From Phoronis australis (taxonomy: Eukaryota; Phoronida; Phoronidae), in contig NMRA01000284.1 in the NCBI GenBank assembly GCA_002633005.1, positions 268,978 to 332,977 on the forward strand: 64,000 bases of DNA, given 5' to 3'. Of this stretch, positions 13,001-23,088 are shown piece by piece (positions within the stretch are counted from its first letter, which is position 1; each line of letters starts with the position of its first letter). The notes under the pieces are model-generated. The model saw only the letters and a list, made by a program, of their open reading frames with translations. It had not been told where the DNA came from and did not search any database. The position numbers were made by a program, and so were the translations under genes.

Positions 13001-16000
13001 ATCATAATGATTTTGTACATATATTTGGTATGGATAAGTAGAATATTGCGTAAGGAAATAGTTGATGATGATCCCTGTGCATTTTGAAAAAAAATTCGAG
13101 GTAAAATTGGATTTGTTGAAAATTAAAAAATACGATTTTTAAAAAAAACGAACTACAAAAAAACATTTTTTTTTTCGATTTTTGTCACTTTCAGAATCAT
13201 GTCTAACAAGTTAAAACTCCCTTTTTACTCATTTTAGTTAGGAACCTGGAGATTTGATCAGTGTATACACCTACCTTAAATGCTAAGAAGCACAGTGACA
13301 ATGTATTTTTTGTAATTTTGTTAAGTATGATACATATATTTTCTTGAATAATATGTAAGTGCCATAATGTGTCGGTTGATTTGTGCTTACAGAATGGATT
13401 CCTACGTGTTGGCGGAGACCTTCAAGTACCTGTACCTATTGTTTGCTGAACCCAAAGACCTAGTTTTGAACGTTGACAGTTATGTGTTCACCACTGAGGC
13501 TCACCTGCTTCCTCTCACACTGGCCATGCAGAACAACTCTATGAACATAACTAAGGTGATTACTCTCAATACACTGTTGGTACACTCGGGCTACCTTAAA
13601 CCTGTTCTTGTATTAAACACTTTGAATATTCTATGTGTCTCTTCTCGCATTTACAGTGCTCAGCTCTCGACTTTCTTCGAAGCCGTTAGTCGGTTTTCCA
13701 CCTAGTCCCAATCCTTTTTATCTGTCAAATGAGCATTTGACATTCCCAGCCTTTAAGGACATGATCTCTTTTTAAAGAATAAAATCTACAATTTGCACCT
13801 CTGCCAAATAGCCTTGCTGTGGGCACAACCCATGTGGCCTGCGAAGATCAGATGCAATTTAGACATCATCTTTTCTAACTAGCCTTATATCACTGTAACG
13901 TTTTTTTCCAAAAAGTATGATAGCATAAGTGATTAAATTTAATGGCAAAAATGATTCCAGAGTCAAGGCAGGCAAAAAAAACTGGGCCAACTCTTGAATG
14001 TTTCAGGTCACCGTCATGCCTCAGTTGGTGTCCGATGAGGATGAGAACTTTGAGAGGTCCTGCCGCAACGTTCACTTGCAGTTCCAGGGCAACCTGCAGT
14101 ACTACGCGCAAAACATCCGCAAGCCCATGGAGAACTACGTAGAGAGACTTTGTCCTAAACCCAAGCACACGTAAGATCCTAGACATTGAGCGCACGTAGA
14201 GTTGTTGACTGACAAGTGTCTTGTCTTCCGCCCTTACTAATCACACCTGCGTGCTCACTAACGCTGTTTGTGAACATTATAATTATACTGGCTGATCTCG
14301 GGCACTAGTATTGTTCATAAGAAAAGAATTGTGTTGTGAGATGCAGAACATTGTTTTAGTGGTTTAAGAGGCAGGGAGGCAGATTACCATGGTTGGGTAC
14401 TTGTAATGTGTGTTATAGAAATTTCTTATTTAAATATATGATGTTGGCCAAGGAAGTGATGAAAAGCGTTGTATTTGACCAGTTTGAGAGGTCTTGAAAT
14501 GTGTGTTATGGAAAACATGATTGAAATACATGACGTTGGCCCAGGAAGTGATGAAACGCATTGTATGTGGGTGCTTTGAGAGGTCCTAGAACGCTTTTTG
14601 TTGCCATTAAGGTATCACTTTGTCGAATCTCAAGATTGGTGCAACAAATGACTTCTACCAGTTGTTAGTGAAAGATGGGTTATATCATGTGTGGAGACAT
14701 CTACAAGAATTATAATTATACAACTTCAAATAAGAGGCGAGAACTTTGAGACTGTTGCCAGAAATATCACCTGTACCTCTACTATAAAGCACACGCTAAA
14801 CGTTATTGGGCAAAATATCGTATCTCTGTCGTGATGGGCTATTCTTGCTACATACTGAGTTGGTGAATTCAGCTTGTGCTCCGCCGCCATGATGGGGAAT
14901 TCGGCTTTCGCTCGGTCATCTTGATGGGGAATTCCGTGTCATTTTGTTTATTTGTATGCAGAGAAAACTAGAAGATAGTGTTAACTCCCTGTAATTTTAA
15001 CTCGAATTATTCCTCCGAACAAACTTGAAACCAAAACTCTACATTTCATAACTCTCTACTGTTCCAGTGTGATAAGGGTGCTAGTCATGAGCTGAATTAT
15101 GTGTGTGCGCATGCACGTGTGTGTGTGTGTGCGCATGCACGTGTGTGTGTGTGTGTGTGTGTGCGCATGCACGTGTGTGTGTGTGTGCGCATGCACGTGT
15201 GTGTGTGTGATGCATAACTTTAGAATAATACACTATTACTGTCTTCAGGAGGTCGAGAAGACTGCGTGCTGCCGAGTTCATCGCTGGTAAACAAGAACAC
15301 GTGTCCATTCTGAAGGAGTTTGGTATACGACTGGTCACTTTACAAGATGGCCGAGTACAGCTACTACACACGGCTTCAGATGTACGTATTGCACACTGTT
15401 TATATTGACAGCAACAACTTCATTACCAATGCATAGATAGTATTGCTTGTATAAGTCATACATGCCCCAGAAATCGCTTTCGTATTATATCCAGGCTTTT
15501 GTTCATTCCCGTTCATACATGTCAATAGTAAGACCGAGCTCAGAGCAATAGGAGACACGTTTATGCAATGCTTATTGTCTGCCAGTAAGGCATCGATTGG
15601 AACCCAGGTCTCCCAAATGGGAGTTCGGATCTCAAGCTACTGAGCCAAACAGTCTCCTCATGTCATAATGGTGTTGTTGATTGCAGGCTGCCACCCCTGA
15701 AGATGCACAAGAAGGACTTATGTTTATGCAGGAGATGATTGAGCTGTCCAAGTCTCAACAGAGTGACAGTGAGTACTTAGAGGGGTCCAGCATTGTGAGA
15801 ACCAGTTTGAGGCCTGTTATTGAGTGGAGAAAACTGGTTCTCAAAATGTGGGACCCTTGTAGGTGACCATTACCCTTTGGTTGCATTGAACGAGTAGTTG
15901 ATTACTCTGTGCATGATAGTGGGAGACTCTGTGCATCGGTAACAGTTGAAGTGGATTCTTAAAAATTATGATGAATGAATGACTTATAGACTTTGTTGTG

Positions 16001-19000
16001 GATAAATGCAGTGGAAAAATAATATTTGTCATTTTAAGAACATACTATTCATTAGGTGGATGAAAATGTAAATAGTAAACTTCTGATCACACGCAGATTT
16101 TATCAAATATTGACATGCCTTTGAATGCAAGTTTGAAATTTGGCTTGCCTGTCTGTAAGTTATTCAGAGTATGAAATTTGGTGAATGGACAGAATTTATA
16201 AGAAAAAAATCACAATATCGTGGCAATTTCCGCAAAACATTTCTTAAACAAAGTTACATATACTGAGAACATAATATTTTGTTCTTATCGAGACAGTCTT
16301 GTGTTGTAGCTGATTGTGTATGTGCATGTGTCTGTTTTAGATCAGCAAGAACCCAGAGTTATACAACTGATGTCGCCACCATTCCATGGCAAGACCTGGC
16401 TCAGTGCTGGTCCGGCACTGTTTGGGAAAGATCTCAAGTCTGTCCCTCAAGGGGTATGGACACCTCTCTCACAATCAATTCCTGTGTCACTTGACATTAC
16501 TTGCATTATCTTGACACAGATGAGTGAACTTTGACTTCGTTATAGTCTATTGATGCATAAATGAAACAGTTGTGACTCGAGAACACCATATCACCTCTGA
16601 ACTTTCACATTAATTATTACGCTGTATCCGATGCTCACATACTACTTTTTTCATTCCTTAGGTGCGTGGTAGCATTATACGAGCTGCCCCTTACGATGGG
16701 TGCGCCGCTTTTTCTAACGGACAAGATGTTCAGGGGAGGATCGTGGTCGTAGAGCGGGGAGGGTGCATGTTTATTGACAAAGCCCGCAATATTGAACTGG
16801 CAGGGGGCATAGGTGGAATTGTTATTGGTAAGTGTTGGATATAATACAGAACTACTACAATCAATTTTTATTAAATATTCATGTTTGTGCAGGTCCTGTA
16901 GATAAAATGATGTTTTTTGATGCTGTTGAACCAATGCTACTAGAATTTGTTTGCGTTTAACTTAGTGTTTGAAATCTAGTCATCTTCCATGTTGTCCGTG
17001 CTTCAAAAGGAAATGAAAGAAACGTGAACCAATGATCTCGTAATTAGTGACATGTGGCAGCCTTTGGTGACTATGAATCCTTTGGGGCAACAGTTATACT
17101 AAGATATGCTGAGGCGTGTTTGTGTGTTAAGTATAGTTTCAAGTCCACATTAGTGAAGAGTAATGCAATCTTGCCCCCCACCCCATCCCATCTATTTGGA
17201 CTCTTCCGTTGCTGTCTCCGTTTATCTTGTCGCGTCTATCCATCCTCCTGTACAAGTTGCACTTACCAAAGTGCTGGGAGAATTAGACAGAAATGGCTGC
17301 TACCCTATTTCGGCATTACCTGCCCTTTTAAGATGTTTGAAAAAAATTCCGTACACATCTTAACAATTACTTCACCAACAGACCAATGAAATGCTAACAA
17401 GAGTATGGATTCTAACAGAACCACTCTTCATAGATTTGCTGGCAGATATATTGACAAAGTACAAAACCCATTGGCATTGTTTATCAATCTCTCAAAGGTG
17501 TTTGATGTTGTAAATCACAGTACACAACTTCTCATATCGAAATTCTACCAAATGTCTTCCTTCTCTTTCCCTGTTTATCTTGTCAGTCATGTTCTTCTGT
17601 CATCACCACTCCTGGCCAATCGTTGCCTGTCTTTTCAGACAATCATCCAGACTCCTCCAGCACTACCTCACCCCTGTTTGCCATGTCTGGTGATGGCAAG
17701 ACCGAGGTGGCCATCCCGTTTGTCTTTCTGTTCCACAAGGAGGGTGAGGACTTGCTGGCCGCCTTGGAGCAGAGTCCTGAACTCAGTGTGCTCATGGCAC
17801 TGTCTCCTCAGACAGTTGACGGTACGTTGGCGCCTGCGTATTCTGTCCTCATTTTGCGTTATTGTATTGTTTGTATGGTCAGTTATTGTATTGTTTGTAT
17901 GGACAGTTATTGTATTGTTTGTATGGACAGTTATTGGCATATGTTACATACTCTGAATCATTTTCTGAACTTTTAAAGTTGATTTAGAAATTAACAGTTT
18001 GTCAAACAGGAAGGTGTTTTCATGTGAGGAGCTGCACAATTCAAATAATGTGTGTCCGAGCAGCTAAATTGTTGTGTAAATTTTATTACCTGTTTCTGGC
18101 ATCATATTTTAAGCCAAATGGCAAGTTGTTATGTAGTAGGGCTTTTGTCTCGGTCATTGAAAACAGTTATCAGAACTGAAAAAGGAGCAAACAGAGCTTC
18201 CTAGGAATGATGGTATTCTTGACTGAACCGGTTCAAAATCACTTTTATTATAAGTAAATGATTGACCAGAAACACTTTCATAAAAGATAATTTAAAACAA
18301 AGATCTCCTTATAGCAAAATAATTTGTATGCCTTCTGAAGGAGAGCAGTGTGCCAGAGAACACACAAGAGTCTCGTAGTAAAAAAATCACCTTTTAATTA
18401 CATTATTGGCAATATCCAAGTCAAGACAGTTTTTTGTTGACTTACAGCCATCATATTTTGACTTCAGGACATGATTGTAGTTTTCTTTCATTTTACTTAC
18501 AAGTAAAATTACATTGTCTTATTTAAATTACTTCACGGTGAAATTTGCGTATCCAGTCACCATCCATATGCTGACGAAATCTAACCGATTTTTTTTCCGA
18601 AAAGATTTCTGATCCAACCTTTGTGCTCAATAGGTGGCGTAAGGATTAGTTCTGACACGCTATGTGTGATAAGTATTAGGACTCAATATGGCAGACAAGT
18701 GAAGTTTTACTTTATCGCTTTTTCAATGCAACAAATGAAGCACCAAACTATATGCATTTACCCAAGCTATCGTCAGACAAAGTTTTAAAAAATTGTGGGC
18801 ATTTACAAAACAATGTTAGATGCCCTTGAAATATGAAAAGGGGTCAATTTTAGCAATTATTTTTTCCAAAGTTTGTGAGATTTTATCGTTATCTCTTGGA
18901 AGAGTTTTTTCCGTCGTTGAATGTATCTGTTTATTTTGTAGATGTCAAAGACAAAGGCGAGTCCATCATCCGTGTTAAGCACGTTGACGACAACGTCATT

Positions 19001-20227
19001 GCGATCATGGAGAAATCGTCTGGCGGAGATGTGAAGTATGAAGTCTCGGCTCAGTTTAGCCACCTCAACATACTCCTCAACTTAATATCGTACGGCAACA
19101 GCGACGTAGAGGCGAGACTGGCTGAGATGGAGTCCGCCGTGTTCAAGGTGACGGAAACGGATGGCATCACGGACCTTGCGTATGATGGCGTGATCCCTAT
19201 GACTGACAATGTTCCCGATGAGGTCTACGTCAATATGGCCGTGAAGAAGTTACTGAAGTCACTGGACGTCAGTCATGAGACGCTTTCCAATCTGCTGGTC
19301 ACAAAGCAAGTCGCCAATGCTTTTTCTCGTGCCATTACCAATTTAATACAGTCTGTGTTTACGGAGCAATCTGTTGAACTCACCGATGATTCGGTGAAAC
19401 TGTTTAAGCTTATTCCAGTCATACTCGATGATAAGGATGGTGAGGCAAGGGACTACTTAACAGAATTGGTAGAAAAGAGGTCATCTCTTAGTGAACCTAG
19501 AGGTCCGCCTGAGGAGTCGGAACACTTGTCGCAGGTCGGGAAGTATCCCGAGGATTTCGAAGTGCGGGTCGCCTCTCCTTCGATGCAGGTCAGCAGCAAC
19601 CATTTTTACATCAATGCAGTGGAAAAAATCATCTACGTCACGCAGGAAGAGTATGATAAATACTTGCGAGAAGCAAAAAGGTCACAGGTCGACCACGGAA
19701 ATGCCGCGATGACCGATGACTTGTTGGATACAAACTTTCAGGAAAGTCAAAGGGGGGAAGATTCCGATGTCGGGTCAGTCATAGAAGGAGGAACTTCGGA
19801 ATTAAAAACGGATCAGTCAGAGGACGAGAACACGGGATTAAGTGCAAAAATGGAATTGAGTGCAAGTGACCTTAATCATAATAGTGTAGATAGTGAAGAG
19901 AGACGATCGGAAGAGGTGGAGGGTGAAGGGTCCGTGGAAGGAGCAGCTCAGGGAAGTGAAAATGGGTTGGTGGGCAGAGAGGGGGTGGGTACAGAGAGTG
20001 AGCGAGATATAGAACAGGCGTTAGAAGTCACTGCCAGAGTCTTTCAGGAGCTTAAACGGGCCACGCTGGCCGCGGAAGGGACAGTTGAAGATTCGAATGA
20101 ACGTGCGCAGCAGGGGACAGAAACGGCAGAAGAATTGCTCAAAACGCTTGATGAGGAGGAGACGAAGGAGGAGATGAAGGAAGGGAGAGAGGATAGCAGG
20201 ACGTTTGGGGGCAAGGACGAGCTTTGA
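935..20227 (+). CDS. EDEM3: EDEM3-like ER degradation-enhancing alpha-mannosidase-like protein, 18 coding exons
   Basis: EDEM3 trims mannose from misfolded glycoproteins in the ER lumen and commits them to ER-associated degradation. The exons are 935-1041, 4023-4068, 4788-4888, 5794-5946, 6254-6407, 7451-7585, 9192-9395, 9955-10080, 10397-10564, 11039-11163, 13393-13555, 14007-14170, 15249-15381, 15687-15768, 16341-16453, 16662-16827, 17639-17821 and 18942-20227. All junctions are GT-AG and in phase. They total 3609 nt, or 1202 residues plus a stop. Order: signal peptide, GH47 domain (about 40-480), intermediate region, PA domain (about 655-775), long acidic tail, C-terminal KDEL. The first three-quarters align throughout with vertebrate EDEM3 (about 930 residues) as I know it; EDEM1 and EDEM2 lack the PA domain plus KDEL combination. 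The main difference from vertebrate EDEM3 is a tail some 270 residues longer. Confidence 0.95.
1500..2428. mobile_element. fold-back TIR element, Mutator-like (non-autonomous), in intron 1
   Basis: The ends are perfect inverted repeats (TAGGCAATGACCATCGCC...). The homologous arms extend about 265 bp with few differences (about 1500-1765 and 2163-2428) and resume in patches further in. Both sides are flanked by the 9-bp direct repeat AATGGACTA (1491-1499 and 2429-2437). Long TIRs plus a 9-bp target duplication fit Mutator-like elements. No transposase is visible in the 400-bp core, so it depends on another element. Apparent ORFs on both arms are mirror images of each other and not genes. Confidence 0.75.
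3520..3724. mobile_element. short TIR element (about 205 bp) in intron 1
   Basis: The left end AGCGCTCGACAAAAGCGA is an imperfect inverse of the right end, which ends TTTGTGTCGAGCCCT. The interior is internally repetitive around TACTCG/CGAGTA words. No clear target duplication is seen. It is a probable MITE of unknown superfamily. Confidence 0.5.
4023..13555 (+). CDS. EDEM3: EDEM3-like exons 2-11: GH47 mannosidase-type domain
   Basis: These exons encode residues 36-494. Visible landmarks are [25 protein letters not shown], the [12 protein letters not shown] motif with the candidate catalytic Glu129 (matching human E147), a Cys pair in DTCTACAG (208/211), [12 protein letters not shown] (270-281), RPEFVEST (386-393) and TTEAH (473-477), the last being the conserved Thr region that binds calcium in GH47 enzymes. 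No key motif is missing, so an active enzyme is plausible. The exon 4 donor at 5947 lies within a tandemly duplicated stretch. Read-through past it gives an immediate TAG. Confidence 0.93.
4069..5793 (+). other. introns 2 and 3 around exon 3, no distinct feature
   Basis: Apart from exon 3 (4788-4888) I see only A+T-rich intron sequence here, with no repeat family, exon-like segment or RNA gene. Confidence 0.6.
5893..6150 (+). repeat. tandem ~88-bp repeat duplicating the 3' end of exon 4 and its splice donor
   Basis: Copy 1 (about 5878-5965) is the real exon end. Copy 2 (about 5967-6054) repeats ATTAGAGACGTGTCATTTGA through the FETNIRVLG-coding stretch and a second GTAGGTAG donor. Copy 3 (about 6057-6142) is more diverged, has lost the FETN part and keeps a GTAGGTAG. 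A fourth partial copy starts at 6143. Copy 2 still reads in frame with conserved residues ([11 protein letters not shown]). Confidence 0.8.
6408..7450 (+). other. intron 5, nothing recognised
   Basis: A+T-rich intron sequence without a recognisable repeat or exon-like segment. Confidence 0.6.
8111..8675. mobile_element. Harbinger-like MITE in intron 6
   Basis: A 565-bp element has 12-bp terminal inverted repeats (GGGCTGTTCCAG...CTGGAACAGCCC) and is flanked by TAA at 8108-8110 and 8676-8678. A 3-bp TWA target duplication and G-rich ends fit PIF/Harbinger. The interior carries repeated ACCACCCGTAATTTTT-like blocks in both orientations and no transposase. Confidence 0.7.
11319..13275. mobile_element. 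TTAA-flanked TIR element, piggyBac-like, in intron 10
   Basis: The ends GGTAGGTGTATACAC and GTGTATACACCTACC are perfect 15-bp inverted repeats, each bordered by TTAA (11315-11318 and 13276-13279). TTAA targeting is the mark of piggyBac and Kolobok elements. The 1957-bp interior has no ORF that I recognise as a transposase, so this is a non-autonomous or decayed copy. It makes up most of the longest mid-gene intron. Confidence 0.65.
14007..17821 (+). CDS. EDEM3: EDEM3-like exons 12-17: intermediate region and PA domain
   Basis: Exons 12-15 (residues 495-658) cover the region linking GH47 to PA. They include [16 protein letters not shown] and [16 protein letters not shown], which align with the matching part of vertebrate EDEM3. 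Exons 16-17 (residues 659-775) form the protease-associated domain, with landmarks [38 protein letters not shown] and [16 protein letters not shown]. The PA fold is thought to help in substrate or partner binding. Exon 17 is preceded closely by a decayed LINE reverse-transcriptase fragment in its intron. Exon 13 lies 40 bp downstream of a long GT/GCGCATGCAC repeat. Confidence 0.92.
14401..14586 (+). repeat. diverged tandem duplication (2 x ~93 bp) in intron 12
   Basis: The segments 14401-14493 and 14494-14586 share GAAATGTGTGTTATGGAAA-, TGACGTTGGCCCAGGAAGTGA- and TTTGAGAGGTC-like blocks in the same order. No coding sense is apparent. Confidence 0.6.
15099..15208 (+). repeat. compound GT / GCGCATGCAC microsatellite 40 bp upstream of exon 13
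   Basis: Runs of (GT)n are broken four times by the self-complementary word GTGCGCATGCAC. Alternating purine-pyrimidine runs throughout. It ends about 40 bp before the exon 13 acceptor at 15248. Long open frames here are low-complexity artefacts. Confidence 0.9.
15468..15661 (-). mobile_element. tRNA-derived SINE, copy 1, intron 13
   Basis: Read on the minus strand it begins with a tRNA-like head containing a box A-like TGGCTCAGTAGC and a box B-like GGGTTCCAATC. An ~110-bp unrelated body follows. The same head-plus-body occurs at 61192-61377. The hairpin ACTCCCATTTGGGAG replaces a normal anticodon arm, so this is a SINE rather than a working tRNA. Confidence 0.75.
15782..15857. repeat. 76-bp hairpin repeat just after the exon 14 donor
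   Basis: The two halves (GTGAGAACCAGTTT and AAACTGGTTCTCA, with GGGGTCC and GGGACCC at the tips) are inverted, forming a short hairpin 13 bp past the splice donor at 15769. Related copies: 22345-22411 (whole), 3468-3514 (right half) and 21651-21695 (left half). Likely a tiny MITE. Confidence 0.65.
17260..17560 (+). pseudogene. decayed non-LTR retrotransposon reverse transcriptase fragment in intron 16
   Basis: Two frames carry consecutive RT motifs: [17 protein letters not shown] (compare the YRPISLLPxxSKxFEK block) near 17293-17345, and [19 protein letters not shown] (compare the LDLSKAFDTVxHxxLL block, RT domain A) near 17470-17530. Frameshifts separate them, so the copy is dead. The motif style suggests the CR1/Jockey group. 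It ends within about 80 bp of exon 17. Confidence 0.7.
17858..17936 (+). repeat. 24-bp minisatellite (3 copies) in intron 17
   Basis: GTTATTGTATTGTTTGTATGG(A/T)CA is repeated three times in tandem with one substitution, starting 37 bp after the exon 17 donor. Confidence 0.9.
18000..18941 (+). other. rest of intron 17, nothing recognised
   Basis: A+T-rich intron sequence leading to the terminal exon acceptor. No repeat family was recognised. Confidence 0.5.
18942..20227 (+). CDS. EDEM3: EDEM3-like terminal exon: 428-residue tail ending in KDEL
   Basis: A single 1286-nt exon encodes residues 775-1202, joined in phase by a TTTTGTAG acceptor at 18940. The first roughly 180 residues look ordered, with alternating hydrophobics such as [14 protein letters not shown] and [17 protein letters not shown] short segment around [22 protein letters not shown] may be a second ordered element. 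The rest is low-complexity, rich in Glu, Asp, Ser and Lys, and probably disordered. It ends GGKDEL-stop, a classical ER retrieval signal matching the KDEL of vertebrate EDEM3. The vertebrate tail after the PA domain is about 160 residues, so most of this exon is an extension. I do not recognise a known domain in the ordered part. Confidence 0.9.
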
Positions 20228-20991
20228 AGAGCTCGCTTTCATTTTGTCAAGGTCATATTGGATCCTAGAAAAATGTCCAAATTTGACTAAATGCCTAGGT
20301 GGGCGGGATCCCTTTTTGTGAACCCTCAGTTCAGTCTTTGACCTTCTTGGTTATGGTTAGGGTTGGGGTACGTTATTCAGTTGATGCAATGCAGAATAGT
20401 TGGTTTCTCAAAACAATTCTCCATACTGTTCCTGTTGAGGAGTGGAAGTAAAACGGGATCCCACGCCTAACTCTAACTTTGGAGTGTCTGGTCTCATGTT
20501 CATTCGAAAATTTCGCATGCTGTGCTGTGCACACTGTTCTACAAAGCGCTGTTGGGAATTGTTCTGCATTTTTCGTGAGTGGCTATCAAGAAATAAGACT
20601 GTTATGGAAAAACCAAAAGTTGCTTAAAATGAAAGCAAAATGGAATTTTAGAAAACTTTAATAGAGTTTTGGAAATTTTATCTTATGAAATTCGGTCTGT
20701 TATTGATACTTACTTTTTCTTTGAATTTTTGTGCTAAATTTTCCTAAAAATGGTCACCTGTTTCAATTAAGGACAAATTGGTATAAAGTTAACAGACTCT
20801 CTACTTTCAGAAAATATGTAGTATTTTTACAGTCAGATTCAATTTCCATAATTCTGTAGATATTTGCCTAAACTTGTTGACTTGATGCTGTAGTCTTACA
20901 TAAACTTTAAAGGGGCATTTCCTTCACATACAGATAACAAGAGTTGTGAGATAAGATGTTTACCTCAGCCTGAGAAAATGACCTCAATAAA
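20228..20991 (+). promoter_or_regulatory. EDEM3: probable 3' UTR and polyadenylation signal of the EDEM3-like gene
   Basis: No coding potential is seen after the stop at 20227. The first clear AATAAA is at 20986-20991 (context CCTCAATAAAGC), which would give a 3' UTR of about 780 nt. Assignment rests only on position and the hexamer. Confidence 0.45.
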
Positions 20992-21650
20992 GCAACTGGT
21001 TTCTATTTATGCACCATGATGAAGAATAGAAACATCACCTATGACTGATCGTACTTGACCTAATTTTTCAAGGGTGGGCCAGCCTTGTAAAAATTGGAGG
21101 GTTTTTGACACTTAATAGTTAACTTAGCAAAGCCCTTACTGGTCTGTTTGGTATGGTAATAATTTTATCATTGAATGGAAAGGTTGGAGAGATATTTCAT
21201 GCGAGGCAGTAACCTAGTTTGTAATTGATGCTTTGTTATAAGAATGGAGGGCCCCTTTAACATACTTCTGAGGGCTTGGTACACAAAAATTACAAACTGT
21301 GGTGATTCACGAAAGCTTAATCTTGTCTGTTGAGGTTGGTATGTGTGATATTCACAATTTCTACGCTATCTCTGGGGATGTTTGACAATGACAACATATC
21401 TGTCTGAAGAAGTAGAAACTAGAATCTACTGAACAGTCATTCACTTCAGGAACTACAGTACTTTGAATTAGTAACCTTGAGGATTTTTGGAGGTACGTGG
21501 TTGGTCTATTTGTACCTAAGAGAAATCCAATGACGTGATTGGTGCATAAAATCACATGGTGTAATAATTAATTCTAAACTAATTCCTAGAATAGCCCCAT
21601 TGGTTTGTTTGAAGGATTACCCTTGATTTTAGGACAATTGTCCTTGACAG

Positions 21651-21695
21651 GAGTCCCCCATTTTGAGAACCAGTTTAATGTCTGTTGTATTAGGA
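21651..21695. repeat. half copy of the GAGAACCAGTTT hairpin repeat
   Basis: GAGTCCCCCATTTTGAGAACCAGTTT matches the left half of the hairpin repeat at 15782-15857. The right half is absent. Confidence 0.5.
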
Positions 21696-21852
21696 TAAAC
21701 GTGGGAAGAGTTCAGTAACTCACTGTCTTGCTGCCAGAAAAATCTAGCAATACAGGTCAATATCTCTCGGAATCTGACGAGGTCGTTTTTTAGCAAGACT
21801 CTTGCTTCATTGAACTCTACCCAGGTTCTCAAAATGAGGACCTTTGTATATG

Positions 21853-21963
21853 CATTGGGCGGCGCACTTTTTTCAGTGCTACGCCGCACATGGTCTATAG
21901 GCGGTGCACCACAGGGGGGCTGAGAGGGCTTTAGCCCCCACTTTTTTCAGTGCGCCGTCCATG
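21853..21963. mobile_element. MITE, CATGGGCGGCGCA family, copy 1
   Basis: A 111-bp element starts CATTGGGCGGCGCA and ends TGCGCCGTCCATG. It is flanked by an exact 5-bp direct repeat ATATG (21848-21852 and 21964-21968). It shares the AGCCCCCAC/TTTTTTCAGTGC core with the copy at 61850-61979. Confidence 0.75.
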
Positions 21964-22344
21964 ATATGCGACTTCTGCCGATTTTAATGTGCTATTCCAA
22001 GGAAGTGTGTCTTGTGAAATATTGATCGCGGTACTTTAAAGTCAAGGTCAACTCAGTGCTAGTTCATCATTGATTCCTGGGTGTGAAGCTTGTTATTTAT
22101 AATTGAATGTTTTGTATATATTGAACAAATATGTGTATAATGTACCTACACCCTTCTATCTTATGTTAGGTCGACTTTAGAGCATGTTTCAATCTGTTCA
22201 TAGAGTAATCGATGTAACAGATTGTAATTAAGTGAACAAGTTACCAATCATAAAATCCATGTCGTTATTAACACTGCCGATCAATTGTCGCCTAGAAATT
22301 TACCTAGCCTCGGTTTATGTAGTAATATGAACAGTGGTCGCTTC

Positions 22345-22411
22345 CTGGGGTTCCAGATTTTGAGAAGCAGGTTATTCATGGGAGAAAACTGGTTCTCAAA
22401 ATCCGAGAATC
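22345..22411. repeat. whole copy of the GAGAACCAGTTT hairpin repeat
   Basis: TTTTGAGAAGCAGGTT and AAACTGGTTCTCAAAAT are inverted around a short loop, as in the copy at 15782-15857. Confidence 0.6.
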
Positions 22412-23088
22412 CTTCAAGTGACTTGATTACCCGAAATGTCATTCCCCGCTACTAACATGAAGCTCGGGGGAACAGGACGAGTGTTTCGCGCAATGCTCAA
22501 GATAATTTTTTGCCAGTGTCATAGGCGAATTAAACTCGTCCCCCACGCACCCAATCAAAAAAGGACAGAACTTAAAACATGCCGTTGTGCGTGATTTTCA
22601 TTCGAAGATTTTGGTCCCCCTTACTTCATCCTGGATCCTCCAGTCAGTGTAGCCTGGATTTTAGGGCCTATGTAACAGGAGCTCGCCAGACTCGGCGTTC
22701 TACCTGCATGTATTTGAATGATAACCCACGTGTTCGTTAATGAACGCCGGGGTCAGTGCTCTCGTCTGTCGCGTGTGTAAAAATTACCCCGGAAGCCCTG
22801 TCCGGAGGTGTTTAAACACAATGGATTGGACACCGGACACAAATGTATGTTACCTTGAGAGTTTTTATTTGTAGATGTTCACGTGTAATAACGGGCTTTC
22901 AACGGATAAGCACAATCTGTTTGCCTATAGTCTGCCTTCCGACACTGCATTGGTGCTGAATGTTTATTGGTGGTTTCATTTCGGTACGATGGCGAATAAA
23001 TGATTTTTTTTGAAAATTCGTACTCGTTTTGTCTACATAAAGTCTAGTTCACGTGATCGTATATGACTGCATAAGGATACCTAGACAG

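Noticed and set aside
15081-15371. Open frames on both strands rich in His-Thr or Cys-Val
   Set aside because: Translation of the GT/CA microsatellite overlapping exon 13.
17405-17956. 183-codon frame spanning the end of intron 16 and exon 17
   Set aside because: It joins LINE RT remnants to an out-of-frame reading of exon 17; the real exon uses another frame.
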